NCBI RefSeq assembly: GCF_001552615.1
Contig: NZ_BCRN01000010.1
Span: forward strand, 124,001 to 188,000
DNA from: Millisia brevis NBRC 105863
Lineage (GTDB): Bacteria; Actinomycetota; Actinomycetes; Mycobacteriales; Mycobacteriaceae
DNA length: 64,000 nucleotides
Direction: 5' to 3'
In this document: piece by piece, positions 32,761-44,443 of the stretch
Layout: each line of letters opens with the position of its first letter
Numbering within the stretch: position 1 is the first letter of the stretch
Translations under genes and position numbers: made by a program
Notes under the pieces: generated by a model
Databases searched by the model: none
The model's input: the letters and a program-made list of their open reading frames with translations, nothing else
Told to the model about the DNA's origin: nothing

Positions 32761-33558
32761 GTGCGGCGACTGCGGGTGATCGGGATCGGGCCGGGCGGGA
32801 TCGACCAGATCACCATCGCCGCGGTCGAAGCGATGAACACCGTCGACGTATTCCTGCTGCTCGACAAGCCGAACGGGCCCCGCGACCTGCGCGCCCGCAT
32901 GCTCGAGCGCTACGTCGACCGGCCGTATACGGTCGTCGCGATCCCGGATCCGCCGCGCGACCGCACCCCGAGCGACTACACCGACACCGTGGCGCGGTGG
33001 CACCACCGGCGTGCGGAGCTGATCGCGGAGGCGATCGCCGCGCAGCCCGCCGACGCCGTGCTGGGCATCCTGGTCTGGGGCGATCCGGCGATCTACGACA
33101 GCACGCTGCGCATCATCGGGCTGGTCGAACAACTCGGGACGCTCCTCGAGGTCGACGTGATCGCCGGGCTGATGTCGATCAACACCCTGACCGCCGCGCA
33201 CCGGCAGGTGCTCAACAGTGTCGGCGGCGCGGTGCACGTCACCACCGGCCGCAACCTGCGCGACTCCGGGATTCCCCCCGGCGTCGACGCGGTGGTGGTG
33301 ATGCTCGACGCGCACTGCGCCTTCCTGGGCTTCCCCGATTGGACGCTGTTCTGGGGCGCCAATCTCGGCACCGCGGACGAGGTGATCCGCAGCGGTCCGG
33401 TTGCCGGGATCGGCGACGAGGTGGTTCGGTTGCGGTCGGAATTGCGCGAACGGGTCGGGTGGGTGATGGACACGTATCTGCTGCGTGCGCCCGATCCCGC
33501 CGAGCCGGTGGCGCCGAGTCCGGTCCCGGGGTTCGCCCGGCCCGAAGGAGAACGATGA
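32761..33558 (+). CDS. cobF: Precorrin-6A synthase (deacetylating), CobF
   Basis: A methyltransferase of the aerobic cobalamin pathway that methylates precorrin-5 at C-1 with loss of acetate. The 265-residue product shows the SAM-dependent tetrapyrrole methylase start [32 protein letters not shown] and [20 protein letters not shown] near 110. Downstream elements such as [11 protein letters not shown] and [17 protein letters not shown] are typical of CobF. No other cob genes are in the window, so it is separate from its pathway, and no cobalamin riboswitch is visible upstream. It overlaps the next gene by 4 bases. Confidence 0.93.
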   Translation: MRRLRVIGIGPGGIDQITIAAVEAMNTVDVFLLLDKPNGPRDLRARMLERYVDRPYTVVAIPDPPRDRTPSDYTDTVARWHHRRAELIAEAIAAQPADAVLGILVWGDPAIYDSTLRIIGLVEQLGTLLEVDVIAGLMSINTLTAAHRQVLNSVGGAVHVTTGRNLRDSGIPPGVDAVVVMLDAHCAFLGFPDWTLFWGANLGTADEVIRSGPVAGIGDEVVRLRSELRERVGWVMDTYLLRAPDPAEPVAPSPVPGFARPEGER

Positions 33559-34424
33559 CAGCGCGTACGGCCCGATGGTGGGCACTGGCGATTCCGGTGG
33601 TCCTGGCGATGCTGGTCGGCGCCCAGCCGGCAACCGCGCAACCGGTGACGGCGCAGGAGGTGGCGGCGCCGTACGTCAGCCTCGGTGACAGCTTCGCCGC
33701 CGGATCGGGCGGACTGCCGCTTGCGCCCGGCTCCGATCCGCGGTGTCTGCAGTCCGCCGCCAACTACTCCCGCCTGGTGGCCGCCGACCTCGGCCTCGGC
33801 CTGACCGACGTCAGCTGCGTGCAGGCCGACACCGAGTCGTTCCACGTCGAGCAATTCCCCGGCACCGCGCCACAACTCGATGCGGTCTCCGACACCACCG
33901 AATTGGTGACGGTCATGATCGGCGGCAACGACAACAGCATCTACGGCAACCTGGCGCGGACCTGCGTCGCCGCCTACGTGCTGCGGCCCGAGGCGACCAC
34001 CCCCTGCCTCGACGCTCTCGGCGGCAGCCCGCCGCGCATCGACGTGATCGAACCGAATATCGCGACCGTCCTGTCCGAGGTGCACACCCGCGCCCCCGCG
34101 GCGCGCGTCGTCATCGTCGGTTACCCGTGGCTGCTGCCGCCGACCGTCGGCTGCGCCCCGGCGATCCCGATGGCGGACGGCGATCTGCCCTTCCTGTACG
34201 AGGTGCAGACCCAGCTCAACGCGACCATCGAACGGGCGGCCCGCGCCACGGATACAACATTTGTCGACATGGCCGAGGTCTCCCGCGGCCACGACGCGTG
34301 CGCCGGACCGGACCAGCGGTGGATCGAACCGGCGATCGGCTTCCGGGACCTGTCGATCCTGCATCCGAACGCGGCGGGGGAGCGGGCGATCGCCGAGCAG
34401 GTGCTGGCGGCCATCGGATCCTGA
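33555..34424 (+). CDS. Secreted SGNH/GDSL-family esterase
   Basis: A 289-residue exported hydrolase. A Sec signal peptide (about residues 1-29, ending VGAQPATAQ) precedes an SGNH domain. The nucleophile is in YVSLGDSFAAGSGG near residue 45, the Asn in VTVMIGGNDNSIYGN near 120, and the Asp-x-x-His pair appears as DLSILHPNAAGERA near 265. Six Cys residues suggest disulphides. The fold resembles streptomycete secreted lipases. ATG 33555 overlaps the cobF stop, so the two are co-translated although functionally unrelated. Confidence 0.9.
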   Translation: MTARTARWWALAIPVVLAMLVGAQPATAQPVTAQEVAAPYVSLGDSFAAGSGGLPLAPGSDPRCLQSAANYSRLVAADLGLGLTDVSCVQADTESFHVEQFPGTAPQLDAVSDTTELVTVMIGGNDNSIYGNLARTCVAAYVLRPEATTPCLDALGGSPPRIDVIEPNIATVLSEVHTRAPAARVVIVGYPWLLPPTVGCAPAIPMADGDLPFLYEVQTQLNATIERAARATDTTFVDMAEVSRGHDACAGPDQRWIEPAIGFRDLSILHPNAAGERAIAEQVLAAIGS

Positions 34425-34455
34425 TCGCAACGCCCCCGCGGCTCAACTGCGCCGG

Positions 34456-34461
34456 TAGCCT
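34456..34461 (+). promoter_or_regulatory. -10-like hexamer, leaderless start of Fpg/Nei gene
   Basis: TAGCCT ends 6 bases before ATG 34468 with no ribosome binding site between. Confidence 0.55.
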
Positions 34462-34467
34462 CGAATC

Positions 34468-35337
34468 ATGCCCGAGTTACCGGAGGTCGAAGCCCTGGCG
34501 GGGTTTCTGCGCGACCACGCGGTCGGCGCGGTCATCGGTCGGATCGACATCGCCGCGCTGTCCGCGGTGAAGACCTTCGATCCGCCGATCACCGCGGTCC
34601 AGGGAGCGGACATCACCGACTCCCGCCGCTTCGGGAAGTTCCTCGGGATCCGGGCGGGCGAGCTGTGGCTGATCACCCACCTGTCGCGCGGGGGCTGGCT
34701 GCGCTGGGTCGACGAGCCCTCGCCGACGCCACCGAAGCCCGGCGGCAAGAGCCCGCTGGCGCTGCGCATCCACCTGTTCACCCCCGATGCGACCACCCCG
34801 GCGATCGACCTGACCGAGGCGGGCACCAAGAAGCGCCTGGCGGTCTACCTGGTCCGCGACCCGCAGGAGGTACCGGGCATCGCCCGCCTGGGCCCGGATG
34901 CCCTCGACCTGACCGCCGAGACCCTGGGCGGCATACTCGACGGAACCTCGTCGCGTCTGAAAACCGTTCTGGCCGACCAGAATCTGATCGCGGGCATCGG
35001 CAACGCCTATAGCGACGAGATCCTGCACACCGCGAAACTCTCGCCCTTCGCCGCGGCCAAATCGCTTCCCGCGCAGGACCGGGAGCGGTTGCTCGACGCG
35101 ATTCACGCCACCCTGACCGACGCGATCGCACGGTCGGTCGGCCAGGACGCTGCTCGGCTCAAGGGCGAGAAGCGATCCGGGCTACGGGTACACGCTCGCA
35201 CCGGTCTGCCGTGCCCGGTGTGCGGCGACACGATCCGCGAAGTGTCCTACGCGGACAAGTCCTTCCAGTACTGCCCGACCTGTCAGACCGGCGGCCGGGT
35301 GCTGGCGGATCGGCGTCTGTCCCGTTTGGTCAAGTAG
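34468..35337 (+). CDS. Fpg/Nei-family DNA glycosylase
   Basis: A base-excision-repair glycosylase/AP lyase of 289 residues. The N-terminus MPELPEVE supplies the catalytic Pro2 and Glu3. The essential Lys appears in SRRFGKFLGI near residue 58, GIGNAYSDEI near 172 matches the helix-two-turn-helix Asn region, and a zinc finger C-P-V-C..C-P-T-C closes the protein. In the finger the usual Arg before the second Cys pair is replaced by Lys (YADKSFQYC). The family acts on oxidised purines or pyrimidines. It appears to have a leaderless start. Whether it is an Fpg (8-oxoG) or Nei enzyme cannot be decided here. Confidence 0.9.
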   Translation: MPELPEVEALAGFLRDHAVGAVIGRIDIAALSAVKTFDPPITAVQGADITDSRRFGKFLGIRAGELWLITHLSRGGWLRWVDEPSPTPPKPGGKSPLALRIHLFTPDATTPAIDLTEAGTKKRLAVYLVRDPQEVPGIARLGPDALDLTAETLGGILDGTSSRLKTVLADQNLIAGIGNAYSDEILHTAKLSPFAAAKSLPAQDRERLLDAIHATLTDAIARSVGQDAARLKGEKRSGLRVHARTGLPCPVCGDTIREVSYADKSFQYCPTCQTGGRVLADRRLSRLVK

Positions 35338-35353
35338 CCGATCCGCCCACCGG

Positions 35354-36952
35354 TCAGAGCGTCGCCCGGATGCCGACGGGTGCGGGGATGGTGCGGTCGA
35401 CCACCAGCGTCTCGTCCGGCAGCAGCGGCGCCTGGTGGTAGCCCCGATAACCGCTCCACGCCAACCGCTTCGCACGATCCGGGTCGTTCTCGACGACGGT
35501 GTGACGGTCGATGATCAGCGTCGCCCGACGATCGGTGTCGTAGGCCGGCCAATCGGGGCGGGTCGCGCCGGTGCGCGCGAAGGTCACCCACTGCTCCTGG
35601 ATCAGCCGGGTGACCCGCTCGGCGGAGAACTGGTCGCCCAAGAGGGTCAGCGGTTGCCCGAGCAGCCGCCGGAAGAAGCCGAAGACCGCAAGGAGTTCCG
35701 AGGCGTGGGTGGCGCCGAGGCCGACGAGTCGGGAGGTGCGCGGCGCGTAGTCGTAGCGGTACATATACGTCGGCGCGTGGTGGCTGTGCGACGCCGCCAC
35801 CGCGACCGCCGGGGCCCAGAAGGTGTAGTCGCCGGCGATGCGGATCGCGGCGGAGCGGGCCGGATAGCCCGGATACTGCGTGACGACGCGGCCCTCGCGG
35901 GTCGGTTCGGTCGCCGCGAACAACCGTCGCAGCCGGTTCGGCCGGGTCGGCAGGAACTTCAGGACGTACTCGAAGAGGGTGCCCTCGTCGCGGTTGGTGC
36001 CGATGATCAGCGGCACCCGGTGGGCGGTGCCCTCGGCGCAGGCGGTGATCGGATGGACCGGCAGGAACGACCCGTCGACCGAGGGGGAGTACAGAAAGCG
36101 GCCCGCCTGATCGCGCAGCAGGGTGCGCGAGACCCGGGCGGCGGCGCGGGCCAGATCCTCGAAGGAGGCGTCCTCGAGGGTGGCGGCCACCGCCCGCGGA
36201 TCGCCGTCGACGTCGGCGCCGAGTTGCGCGGCGACCTGTCGTCCCCAGTCGCGGGCGACGTCGCCGTCGACGAAGAGGTCGGCGACCGGGCTCTGGGCGA
36301 TCGCCCGGTGGAACAGGCCCGCCGCCGCGGGGATCGCGAGCAGGGCGACCACCGAGCCGCCGCCGGCCGATTCACCGAAGACGGTCACATTGTTCGGGTC
36401 GCCACCGAAGGCGGCGATATTGCGGGAGACCCATTCGAGGGCGGCGACCTGATCGCGCAGTGCCGGGTTGGCGTCGATCGGGCGGTCGGGGGTGGAGAAG
36501 GCGCTGAAGTCGATGACACCGAGGACGCCGAGACGGTAGTTGATCGATACGTAGATCACGTCGCGGCGGGCGAGGTCGGCTCCGTCGTACATCGGCGAGG
36601 CGGACGATCCGGCGATGTACCCGCCGCCGTGGATGAACACCATCACCGGCAGCGGCGTCTCGCCACGGTCGGCGGGAGCGGTCACGTTCAGACTCAGGCA
36701 GTCTTCGCTCATCGACTGACCCAGCCAGGGGCCGACCGGCGGCGAGGAGATCGATTGTGGAGCCGCGTCGCCGAATTCGCCCGCATCCCGCACCCCGACC
36801 CAATACTCCATCGGCTGTGGGGCGCGCCAGCGCAGAGAGCCCGTCGGTGCCACGGCGTAGGGGATTCCTCGCCAGATATCGATCGTTCCGGCACGTCGAC
36901 CCCGAACCATGCCCTCAACCGTCGAGACGATCGTTTCCTGCGTCCTACCCAT
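35354..36952 (-). CDS. Carboxylesterase type B
   Basis: A 532-residue serine esterase of the cholinesterase/type-B fold, without signal peptide. It has the family marks: FIHGGGYIAGSSASPMYDG oxyanion loop near residue 120, EDCLSLNVTAP, the nucleophile motif FGESAGGGS with Ser about 200, NRDEGTLF acid region near 330, and THASELLAVFG with the catalytic His near 425. ATG 36952 is chosen because residues before it (to 37402) do not resemble the family. It is divergent from the SDR gene. Substrates could be short to medium acyl esters or xenobiotics. Confidence 0.92.
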   Translation of the reverse strand: MGRTQETIVSTVEGMVRGRRAGTIDIWRGIPYAVAPTGSLRWRAPQPMEYWVGVRDAGEFGDAAPQSISSPPVGPWLGQSMSEDCLSLNVTAPADRGETPLPVMVFIHGGGYIAGSSASPMYDGADLARRDVIYVSINYRLGVLGVIDFSAFSTPDRPIDANPALRDQVAALEWVSRNIAAFGGDPNNVTVFGESAGGGSVVALLAIPAAAGLFHRAIAQSPVADLFVDGDVARDWGRQVAAQLGADVDGDPRAVAATLEDASFEDLARAAARVSRTLLRDQAGRFLYSPSVDGSFLPVHPITACAEGTAHRVPLIIGTNRDEGTLFEYVLKFLPTRPNRLRRLFAATEPTREGRVVTQYPGYPARSAAIRIAGDYTFWAPAVAVAASHSHHAPTYMYRYDYAPRTSRLVGLGATHASELLAVFGFFRRLLGQPLTLLGDQFSAERVTRLIQEQWVTFARTGATRPDWPAYDTDRRATLIIDRHTVVENDPDRAKRLAWSGYRGYHQAPLLPDETLVVDRTIPAPVGIRATL

Positions 36953-37067
36953 ACCGTGCAGACTACTGACTCTTCGGTAGGGAAGGAACGTGTTCTTTTT
37001 TGGGTCGGCCGGCCGGAGCGGGTGCGGGCCGCTGGTCGGCTCCGGCGCATATGCCAGAGTGTCCGGC

Positions 37068-37823
37068 ATGTCACGTCGTCGAATCATCATCAGCGGTGCC
37101 AGTTCGGGCCTCGGCGCGGAGATGGCCCGACGCTTCGCGGCGATGGATCGCGACCTCGGGCTCTGCGCCCGCCGCCTCGACCGACTCGAGGACCTGCGCG
37201 ACCGGTTGCGCGCCGAGGGGGCCCGCGGCGAGATCGCGGTACGCGCGCTCGACGTCACCGACCACGAGGCCGTCGGCACGGTCTTCGGTGAACTGCGCGA
37301 CGAGATCGGCGGACTCGATCGGGTGATCGTCAACGCCGGGCTCGGCAAGGGCGCGTCGCTCGGCACCGGTCGCGCGGACGCCAACCTCGCGACGATCCGC
37401 ACGAACCTGCTCGGCGGCCTCTCCCAGATCGAGGTCGCGCTCGAGCATTTCCGCGCCGGCGGAGACGGGCATCTGGTCCTGGTGTCGTCGATCAGCGCCG
37501 ACCGGGGATTGCCCGGCGCGATGGCCGCCTATTCCGCGAGCAAGGCCGGGATGTCGGCACTCGGGGAGGGCCTATCGGTCGAACTGGCCGGCACGGGGAT
37601 CGCGGTGACGACGCTGCTGCCCGGATTCATCGCGACCGAGATGGCCGGTCGGGCCGGTGGGCGGTCGATGGCGACGCTCGACGACGGGGTCGACGCGATG
37701 ATGGCGGCGATCGAGGCCGAGCGCTCGCGGGTGGCGCTGCCGGGATTTCGCTGGCGGGTGACCGATATGGCGCTGCGCTATCTGCCGCTCGGCGTGACCG
37801 CTCGCATGATCCCCCGCCGCTGA
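37068..37823 (+). CDS. Short-chain dehydrogenase/reductase
   Basis: A 251-residue classical SDR. It has the cofactor motif ISGASSGLGAEMARRF at residues 8-23, VNAGLG near 88, the catalytic Ser in LVSSISADRG near 138 and YSASKAG (Tyr and Lys) near 152. The Arg residues after the first strand suit NADP. The sequence LPGFIATEMAG is typical of the substrate-loop region. It resembles actinobacterial oxidoreductases annotated as short-chain alcohol dehydrogenases. The substrate is unknown. The start is ATG 37068; it is divergent from the carboxylesterase. Confidence 0.92.
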   Translation: MSRRRIIISGASSGLGAEMARRFAAMDRDLGLCARRLDRLEDLRDRLRAEGARGEIAVRALDVTDHEAVGTVFGELRDEIGGLDRVIVNAGLGKGASLGTGRADANLATIRTNLLGGLSQIEVALEHFRAGGDGHLVLVSSISADRGLPGAMAAYSASKAGMSALGEGLSVELAGTGIAVTTLLPGFIATEMAGRAGGRSMATLDDGVDAMMAAIEAERSRVALPGFRWRVTDMALRYLPLGVTARMIPRR

Positions 37824-37874
37824 CCGCAGGTCGCCGGTGGTGCCGGCGGCAGGCCGCCGGTGGTGCCGGCCGGC

Positions 37875-39415
37875 TCACCAATACCGCAGGGCGGGGCCGA
37901 TTTCCGCGTCCACGAGGGTGGTCAGGGTCCCGGTGGGTGTGCCCGGCCGAGCGGTGACCGTCACGCAGTAGCGTTCCCCGACGCCCAGCACGAATACCGA
38001 CGCCCACCGTCCGGTGGGGCCGAGGGCGCGGCCGGCGATCCCGCGGGCGGGGATGTCGCCGATCGCGTACAGGTCGGCCGGGGCCTCACCGAGATTCGAG
38101 CAGAGCACGTCGTATCGGCCGGGGGAGGGGACCATGCGGTCGACGATCGGATCGGGCAGCACCTGGACGAGTTCGGCGGGGAAGCCGGCGGGAGCGGCAA
38201 CCGCGCCGCGATAGGCGCCCCGGCAGCGATCCCGCACGGTGCGCTGCCCGTCGATCAGTCGGACCGGGACCGTCGCCATGGCCACCGCATTGGCCGCGGT
38301 CGGTGGTGGTGAGTCGGCCGCGGCTGCACCCGGCGGTGGTGCGTCCGTCGGGATGGAACCCGGCGGCGGTGGGTCGGCCGGGGCTGGACCCGGTGGCGAG
38401 TTCGCCGGGAGGCGACCCGCCGCTGGGGAGTCGGCTGCGGCTGAACTCCGCGAGGGGGTAGTCGGCCGGTCATCGATAGTCGCGGCCGGTCGGCGGTCCG
38501 ACCGGGCATCGACGGCCACACCGACCGTCACGAGGTCGCGGCCGGACAGCGCCAGCCCGATCCGCCCGGCGGCGCGCACGAACGCGGTATTCGGTGTTCC
38601 CCCGCCGTCCCGAGCGAGACGATCCCACCGCGCCCGATCGATCTCGACGATCAGGCCGGCAGGCGTCGGATGGAGCGTCGCCGGAACGTCGGGACGAGCG
38701 CCGACCACCGCAACGTCGGGGGAGGCGTCCGCGTCCGTTCGCGTCGATGTCGGCATCGGCGTCGGCGCAGCGGCCGGGTCGGCGGCGCGCGGAGGCTGCA
38801 GGGCGCGGTAGTCGCGCAGTTGTCGGCGTCGTCGCTTCGAGACCACCAGACCGCCGATCGCGCGCAGGGTTCCGTACCCGACGGTCGCCCACTGGCGCAG
38901 CGCGTCGCGGGCATCGGTCTCGGCGACGACGGGATCCGGCACGGCGACGAGTCGTCCCGCCGGTACCCGCTCGGCGAGCAGGCGCAGCAGACCGCGCCCG
39001 TCGACCAGAGCGTGCGAGCAGGTCACCGCCAGAACGCAGCCGCCGGACGCCAGATCGGCCACCGAGAGCCGCCACCCCGGCCCGGCCGCGGGTTCGAGAT
39101 CGGCGCGGGGCCGACTGTCGGCCCACCGCACCAGGTCTCGGTCGTCGATCGGGTCGGTGCGGTCGATCGGATACCGCGCATCGGCGGCGATCCACTCCCG
39201 ACGTGCCCCGGGCAGGCCGGTCGTTCGTACCCGATAGCCGAGCCGGCTGGTCGCGAGCCGATGATGAACCCCGGCGACAACCAGATCCGACATCGCCCGA
39301 TCGCCCACCCAGATCCCCTGGATGACAACAGGATCCGATGAGCGGCGATGGTCGCGAAGCAGCAGGTCATCGACCACGGTCAGCCGCCCCATCGGGCGGC
39401 CGACCGGGCGATCAC

Positions 39416-39419
<4 letters not shown>
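37875..39419 (-). CDS. HxxxDG acyltransferase-like (condensation/WES-DGAT superfamily) protein with Pro-rich insert
   Basis: A 514-residue protein I place in the CoA-dependent acyltransferase (condensation-fold) superfamily. The catalytic motif HALVDG is at residues 136-141 after [12 protein letters not shown]. The C-terminal [20 protein letters not shown] resembles the SN.P segment found in wax-ester synthase/DGAT and PapA proteins. An early [15 protein letters not shown] also echoes the LS..D..F start of WES/DGAT. A low-complexity Pro/Ala/Ser segment (about residues 320-375) is inserted between the halves. ATG 39419 overlaps the pgi stop by 4 bases, so it is co-translated with pgi. Acyl donor and acceptor are unknown, and overall family support is moderate. 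Confidence 0.65.
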
Positions 39420-41077
<1,658 letters not shown>

Positions 41078-41205
41078 GCCGGCAACACTAGTCGGCGAAC
41101 CGGGGGTCCGGAGGGGTGACGAGGCCACCCGCAGACGCGTGGTGACCGAGGTCGCGGCGGGTGGCGTCGCAGGCGCCCGCGATCGGGGATCGCGGGCGCT
41201 GACGA

Positions 41206-41580
41206 TCAGTGGCCGAGGCGTCCGCGGCCGAGCCGAAGCAGCAGCATCGCCAGCGTGTGGCCCTCGTGGCCGAGCTCGCTGAAGCGCTGCAGGACCTTCA
41301 TCTCCCGGCTGTGCACCAGGCGCGGGCCGCCGGAGGCCATCCGGGTGCGTCCGATGATCTGGGAGATCTCGGTGCGCCGCTTCACCGCGGCCAGGATCTC
41401 CGCGTCGAGGCGGTCGATCTCCTTGCGCAGCTCGTCGATATCGGCTTCCGACGTGGGGAGATCCCAATCGGTGGGCGACGATGAAGACTGCACTGAAGCG
41501 CTCCTTACTGCTCCCCGATCCGATTCGAGGATTCCGTTCTGATCACGCCCGAAGACAGGGTTGTCGGCATTGGCGGTCAC
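41206..41580 (-). CDS. Chorismate mutase (AroQ class)
   Basis: Converts chorismate to prephenate for Phe and Tyr synthesis. The 124-residue product has a variable polar leader of about 45 residues and then the all-helical AroQ domain: [35 protein letters not shown], with the Arg of the first helix and Lys/Arg residues that bind the carboxylates, and [33 protein letters not shown] at the end. Like Rv0948c it lacks a signal peptide and is likely boosted by complexing with DAHP synthase. GTG 41580 has AAGGAG upstream. It is divergent from pcrA. Confidence 0.93.
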   Translation of the reverse strand: MTANADNPVFGRDQNGILESDRGAVRSASVQSSSSPTDWDLPTSEADIDELRKEIDRLDAEILAAVKRRTEISQIIGRTRMASGGPRLVHSREMKVLQRFSELGHEGHTLAMLLLRLGRGRLGH

Positions 41581-41796
41581 GGGGGTCTCCTTCTTGCTGT
41601 GCTCCCAGCCCGACGCTGGTGCGGCGCCATCGTGTCCGCTCGTGCCGGTCGCGGGGGCCGTGAGAGGCCGAACCCGGATCGAGCATCGTGCCATTGTGCC
41701 ACGCGGACCGGCCGACCGACGATGCCGGTTTGCAGGATTGTTCCCGCGATCGTCGACGACCGTACCGCCTCGTGCAGTTCTGTCGGTGGTCGACGG

Positions 41797-41802
41797 TAGT
41801 CT
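41797..41802 (+). promoter_or_regulatory. -10-like hexamer close to the pcrA start
   Basis: TAGTCT ends 8 bases before ATG 41811, and no ribosome binding site is visible. Confidence 0.45.
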
Positions 41803-41810
41803 GTCCCGAG

Positions 41811-44297
41811 ATGCGCACACACATAGACGGCCCTGTGACCAGCAGAAACGTGACTTCCGACAAGACTGTGATCCCCTCGCCCCCCACCGCGACCTCGACC
41901 GACCGGTCGGCCGCGGAGTCGGATGGTGCCGCGGATCCGTTGCTGGCGGGGTTGAATCCGCAGCAGCGCGAGGCGGTCGTCCACGTCGGATCGCCCCTGC
42001 TGATCGTCGCCGGCGCCGGTTCGGGCAAGACGGCAGTGCTGACCCGTCGCATCGCCTATCTGCTGGCCCACCGTCGGGTTTCGCCGGGGCAGATCCTCGC
42101 GATCACCTTCACCAACAAGGCCGCCGCCGAAATGCGCGAACGCGTCGCCCAGTTGGTCGGGCCGCGGGCCGCCGCGATGTGGGTCTCGACGTTCCACTCG
42201 AGCTGCGTGCGCATCCTGCGGACCCAGGCGGGGCTGATCCCCGGTCTGAACTCGAACTTCTCCATCTACGACGCCGACGATTCGCGCCGGCTGATCGCGA
42301 TGATCTCCCGCGACCTCGAGCTCGACCCGAAGAAGTACTCGGCGCGCATGCTCGCGACGCATATCTCCGGGTTGAAGAACGAACTGATCGACCCGGCGCG
42401 GGCGATCGCGGACGCCGAGTCCGAGGGTGGCCCGGTCGCGTCGATCGTCGCGCGCGTCTACGAGCGGTACAACCGTCGCCTGCGCGAGGCGAACGCGATG
42501 GACTTCGACGATCTGATCGGCGAGACGGTCGCCCTGCTGCGCGACCATCCGGACATCGCGCAGTACTACCGGCGCCGCTTCCGGCACGTCCTGGTCGACG
42601 AGTACCAGGACACCAATCACGCCCAGTACATGATGATTCGCGAATTGGTCGGCCCCGAGGAGGGGGTCGACGGGGTCGCGCCGCCGGAGCTCTGCGTCGT
42701 CGGTGACGCCGATCAGTCGATCTACGCCTTCCGCGGCGCGACGATCCGCAATATCGAGGAGTTCGAGCGCGACTACCCCAATGCGCGCACCATTCTGCTC
42801 GAGCAGAACTACCGCTCCACCCAGACGATCCTGGCGGCGGCCAATGCGGTGATCGCCCGCAACTCCGGCCGCCGCGAGAAGCGGCTGTGGACCGACTCCG
42901 GTGACGGCGAGTCCCTGGTCGGCTACGTCGCGGACAACGAGCACGACGAGGCGTCCTTTGTCGCCGCCGAGATCGACCGCCTGCACGACACCGGCGATGT
43001 CTCCTACTCCGATGTCGCGGTGTTCTACCGGACCAACAACTCCTCGCGGCCGTTCGAGGAGATCTTCGTGCGGCTCGGCCTGCCGTACAAGGTCGTCGGC
43101 GGCGTGCGCTTCTACGAGCGCAAGGAGGTCCGCGATGCCGTCGCCTATATGCGTGTGCTGGAGAACCCGGACGACACCGTCTCGTTGATGCGCATCCTCA
43201 ACACCCCGCGTCGTGGCATCGGCGATCGGGCCCGCGCGTGCGTGGAGGTGCACGCGGAGGCCCGCGGTATCGGCTTCCACGCCGCGCTCGAGGATGCCGC
43301 CGCCGGCACCGTTCCGATGCTGAATACCCGCTCGGCCAAGGCGATCGCCGCATTCGTCGAACTGCTCGCCGAACTGCGCGCGTTGCTGTCGGAGACCGAC
43401 GGCGACGGCAACCCGGTCGCGGATATCGGCCAGGTGATCGACGCGGTCCTCGACCGCACCGGCTATCGCGCCGAGCTCGAGGCGAGCAGCGATCCCCAGG
43501 ACGGTGCCCGGCTGGACAATCTCAACGAATTGGTCAGCGTGGCGCAGGAGTTCAGCTCCGACGCGCGCAACTCCGATATCGAGCCGGGGGAGGGCGAACC
43601 CGATCCGGGCTCGTTGGCGGCCTTCCTCGAGCGGGTGTCGTTGGTCGCCGACGCCGACCAGGTGCCCGACTCGCAGGACGGCGTTGTCACGTTGATGACG
43701 CTGCACACCGCCAAGGGGCTCGAGTTCCCGGTGGTCTTCCTGACCGGTTGGGAGGACGGCCAATTCCCGCATATGCGGGCGCTGGGCGATCCGGCCGAGT
43801 TATCCGAGGAGCGTCGCTTGGCGTACGTCGGGATCACCCGGGCGCGGCAGCGGCTCTATCTGACCCGGGCGCTGCTGCGTTCGGCGTGGGGGCAGCCGAT
43901 CCAGAACCCGGAGAGCCGCTTCCTGCAGGAGGTCCCGCAGCACCTGATCGAATGGCGTCGCGAGGATCCGGGTAACTCGATCGGCCGGGCCATCGGTGGC
44001 GGGCGACGTCGCGAATACGGTTCGAGCTACGGCGATTCCGGCTTCCGCGAATCGACCCGGGGTGGATCGAGCCGCGGCCGGGAGCCGGGGCGTCCGCCCT
44101 TGTCGTCGGCGCGCGGGCGGGGCAACTCGACGCTGGTCCTCGCCGTCGGAGACCGCGTCAGCCACGACAAGTACGGTCTGGGAACGGTCCTCGAGTCCGA
44201 GGGAGCCGGCGCGCGGGCGATGGTGCTGATCGACTTCGGGTCCGCCGGGCGGGTGAAGATGATGCTGATCGGCGGCGTGCCGATGGTCAAGCTCTAA
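41811..44297 (+). CDS. pcrA: ATP-dependent DNA helicase PcrA/UvrD1
   Basis: A superfamily 1A 3'-5' helicase for nucleotide excision repair and removal of proteins from DNA. The 828-residue product has GAGSGKT (Walker A, residues 68-74), TFHSSCVRILR, the Walker B VDEYQDTN near 263, GDADQSIYAFRGA near 305, EQNYRST, VVGGVRFYERKEVRDA, and LMTLHTAKGLEFPVVFLTGWEDG near 630. The C-terminal tail ends with a Tudor-like domain (VGDRVSHDKYGLGTVLESEG) of the kind that contacts RNA polymerase. I start at ATG 41811 (MRTHIDGPV); an in-frame GTG a few codons later is possible. A strong terminator follows. Confidence 0.96.
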   Translation: MRTHIDGPVTSRNVTSDKTVIPSPPTATSTDRSAAESDGAADPLLAGLNPQQREAVVHVGSPLLIVAGAGSGKTAVLTRRIAYLLAHRRVSPGQILAITFTNKAAAEMRERVAQLVGPRAAAMWVSTFHSSCVRILRTQAGLIPGLNSNFSIYDADDSRRLIAMISRDLELDPKKYSARMLATHISGLKNELIDPARAIADAESEGGPVASIVARVYERYNRRLREANAMDFDDLIGETVALLRDHPDIAQYYRRRFRHVLVDEYQDTNHAQYMMIRELVGPEEGVDGVAPPELCVVGDADQSIYAFRGATIRNIEEFERDYPNARTILLEQNYRSTQTILAAANAVIARNSGRREKRLWTDSGDGESLVGYVADNEHDEASFVAAEIDRLHDTGDVSYSDVAVFYRTNNSSRPFEEIFVRLGLPYKVVGGVRFYERKEVRDAVAYMRVLENPDDTVSLMRILNTPRRGIGDRARACVEVHAEARGIGFHAALEDAAAGTVPMLNTRSAKAIAAFVELLAELRALLSETDGDGNPVADIGQVIDAVLDRTGYRAELEASSDPQDGARLDNLNELVSVAQEFSSDARNSDIEPGEGEPDPGSLAAFLERVSLVADADQVPDSQDGVVTLMTLHTAKGLEFPVVFLTGWEDGQFPHMRALGDPAELSEERRLAYVGITRARQRLYLTRALLRSAWGQPIQNPESRFLQEVPQHLIEWRREDPGNSIGRAIGGGRRREYGSSYGDSGFRESTRGGSSRGREPGRPPLSSARGRGNSTLVLAVGDRVSHDKYGLGTVLESEGAGARAMVLIDFGSAGRVKMMLIGGVPMVKL

Positions 44298-44313
44298 CCG
44301 GAAAGGTCGCGAT

Positions 44314-44337
44314 GCCCGTCTCCGAAGGGAGACGGGC
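44314..44337 (+). terminator. Terminator after pcrA
   Basis: A 10-base-pair stem (44314-44323 with 44328-44337) with a GAAG tetraloop is followed by CTTCTTCG, 16 bases past the stop codon. Confidence 0.85.
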
Positions 44338-44398
44338 CTTCTTCGCGTGGGCGGTCGCATTGCGGCCGCGGGGAGGGGACCGAACACAAGGGGGTCCC

Positions 44399-44429
44399 AC
44401 CTCCGGCGATGTGGTGGTTCGCCGGAGGT
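44399..44429 (-). terminator. Terminator after the M23 peptidase
   Basis: An 11-base-pair stem (44399-44409 with 44419-44429) with a 9-base loop lies 14 bases past the peptidase stop on the minus strand. Confidence 0.8.
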
Positions 44430-44443
44430 CGTCCGAAAAGGAA

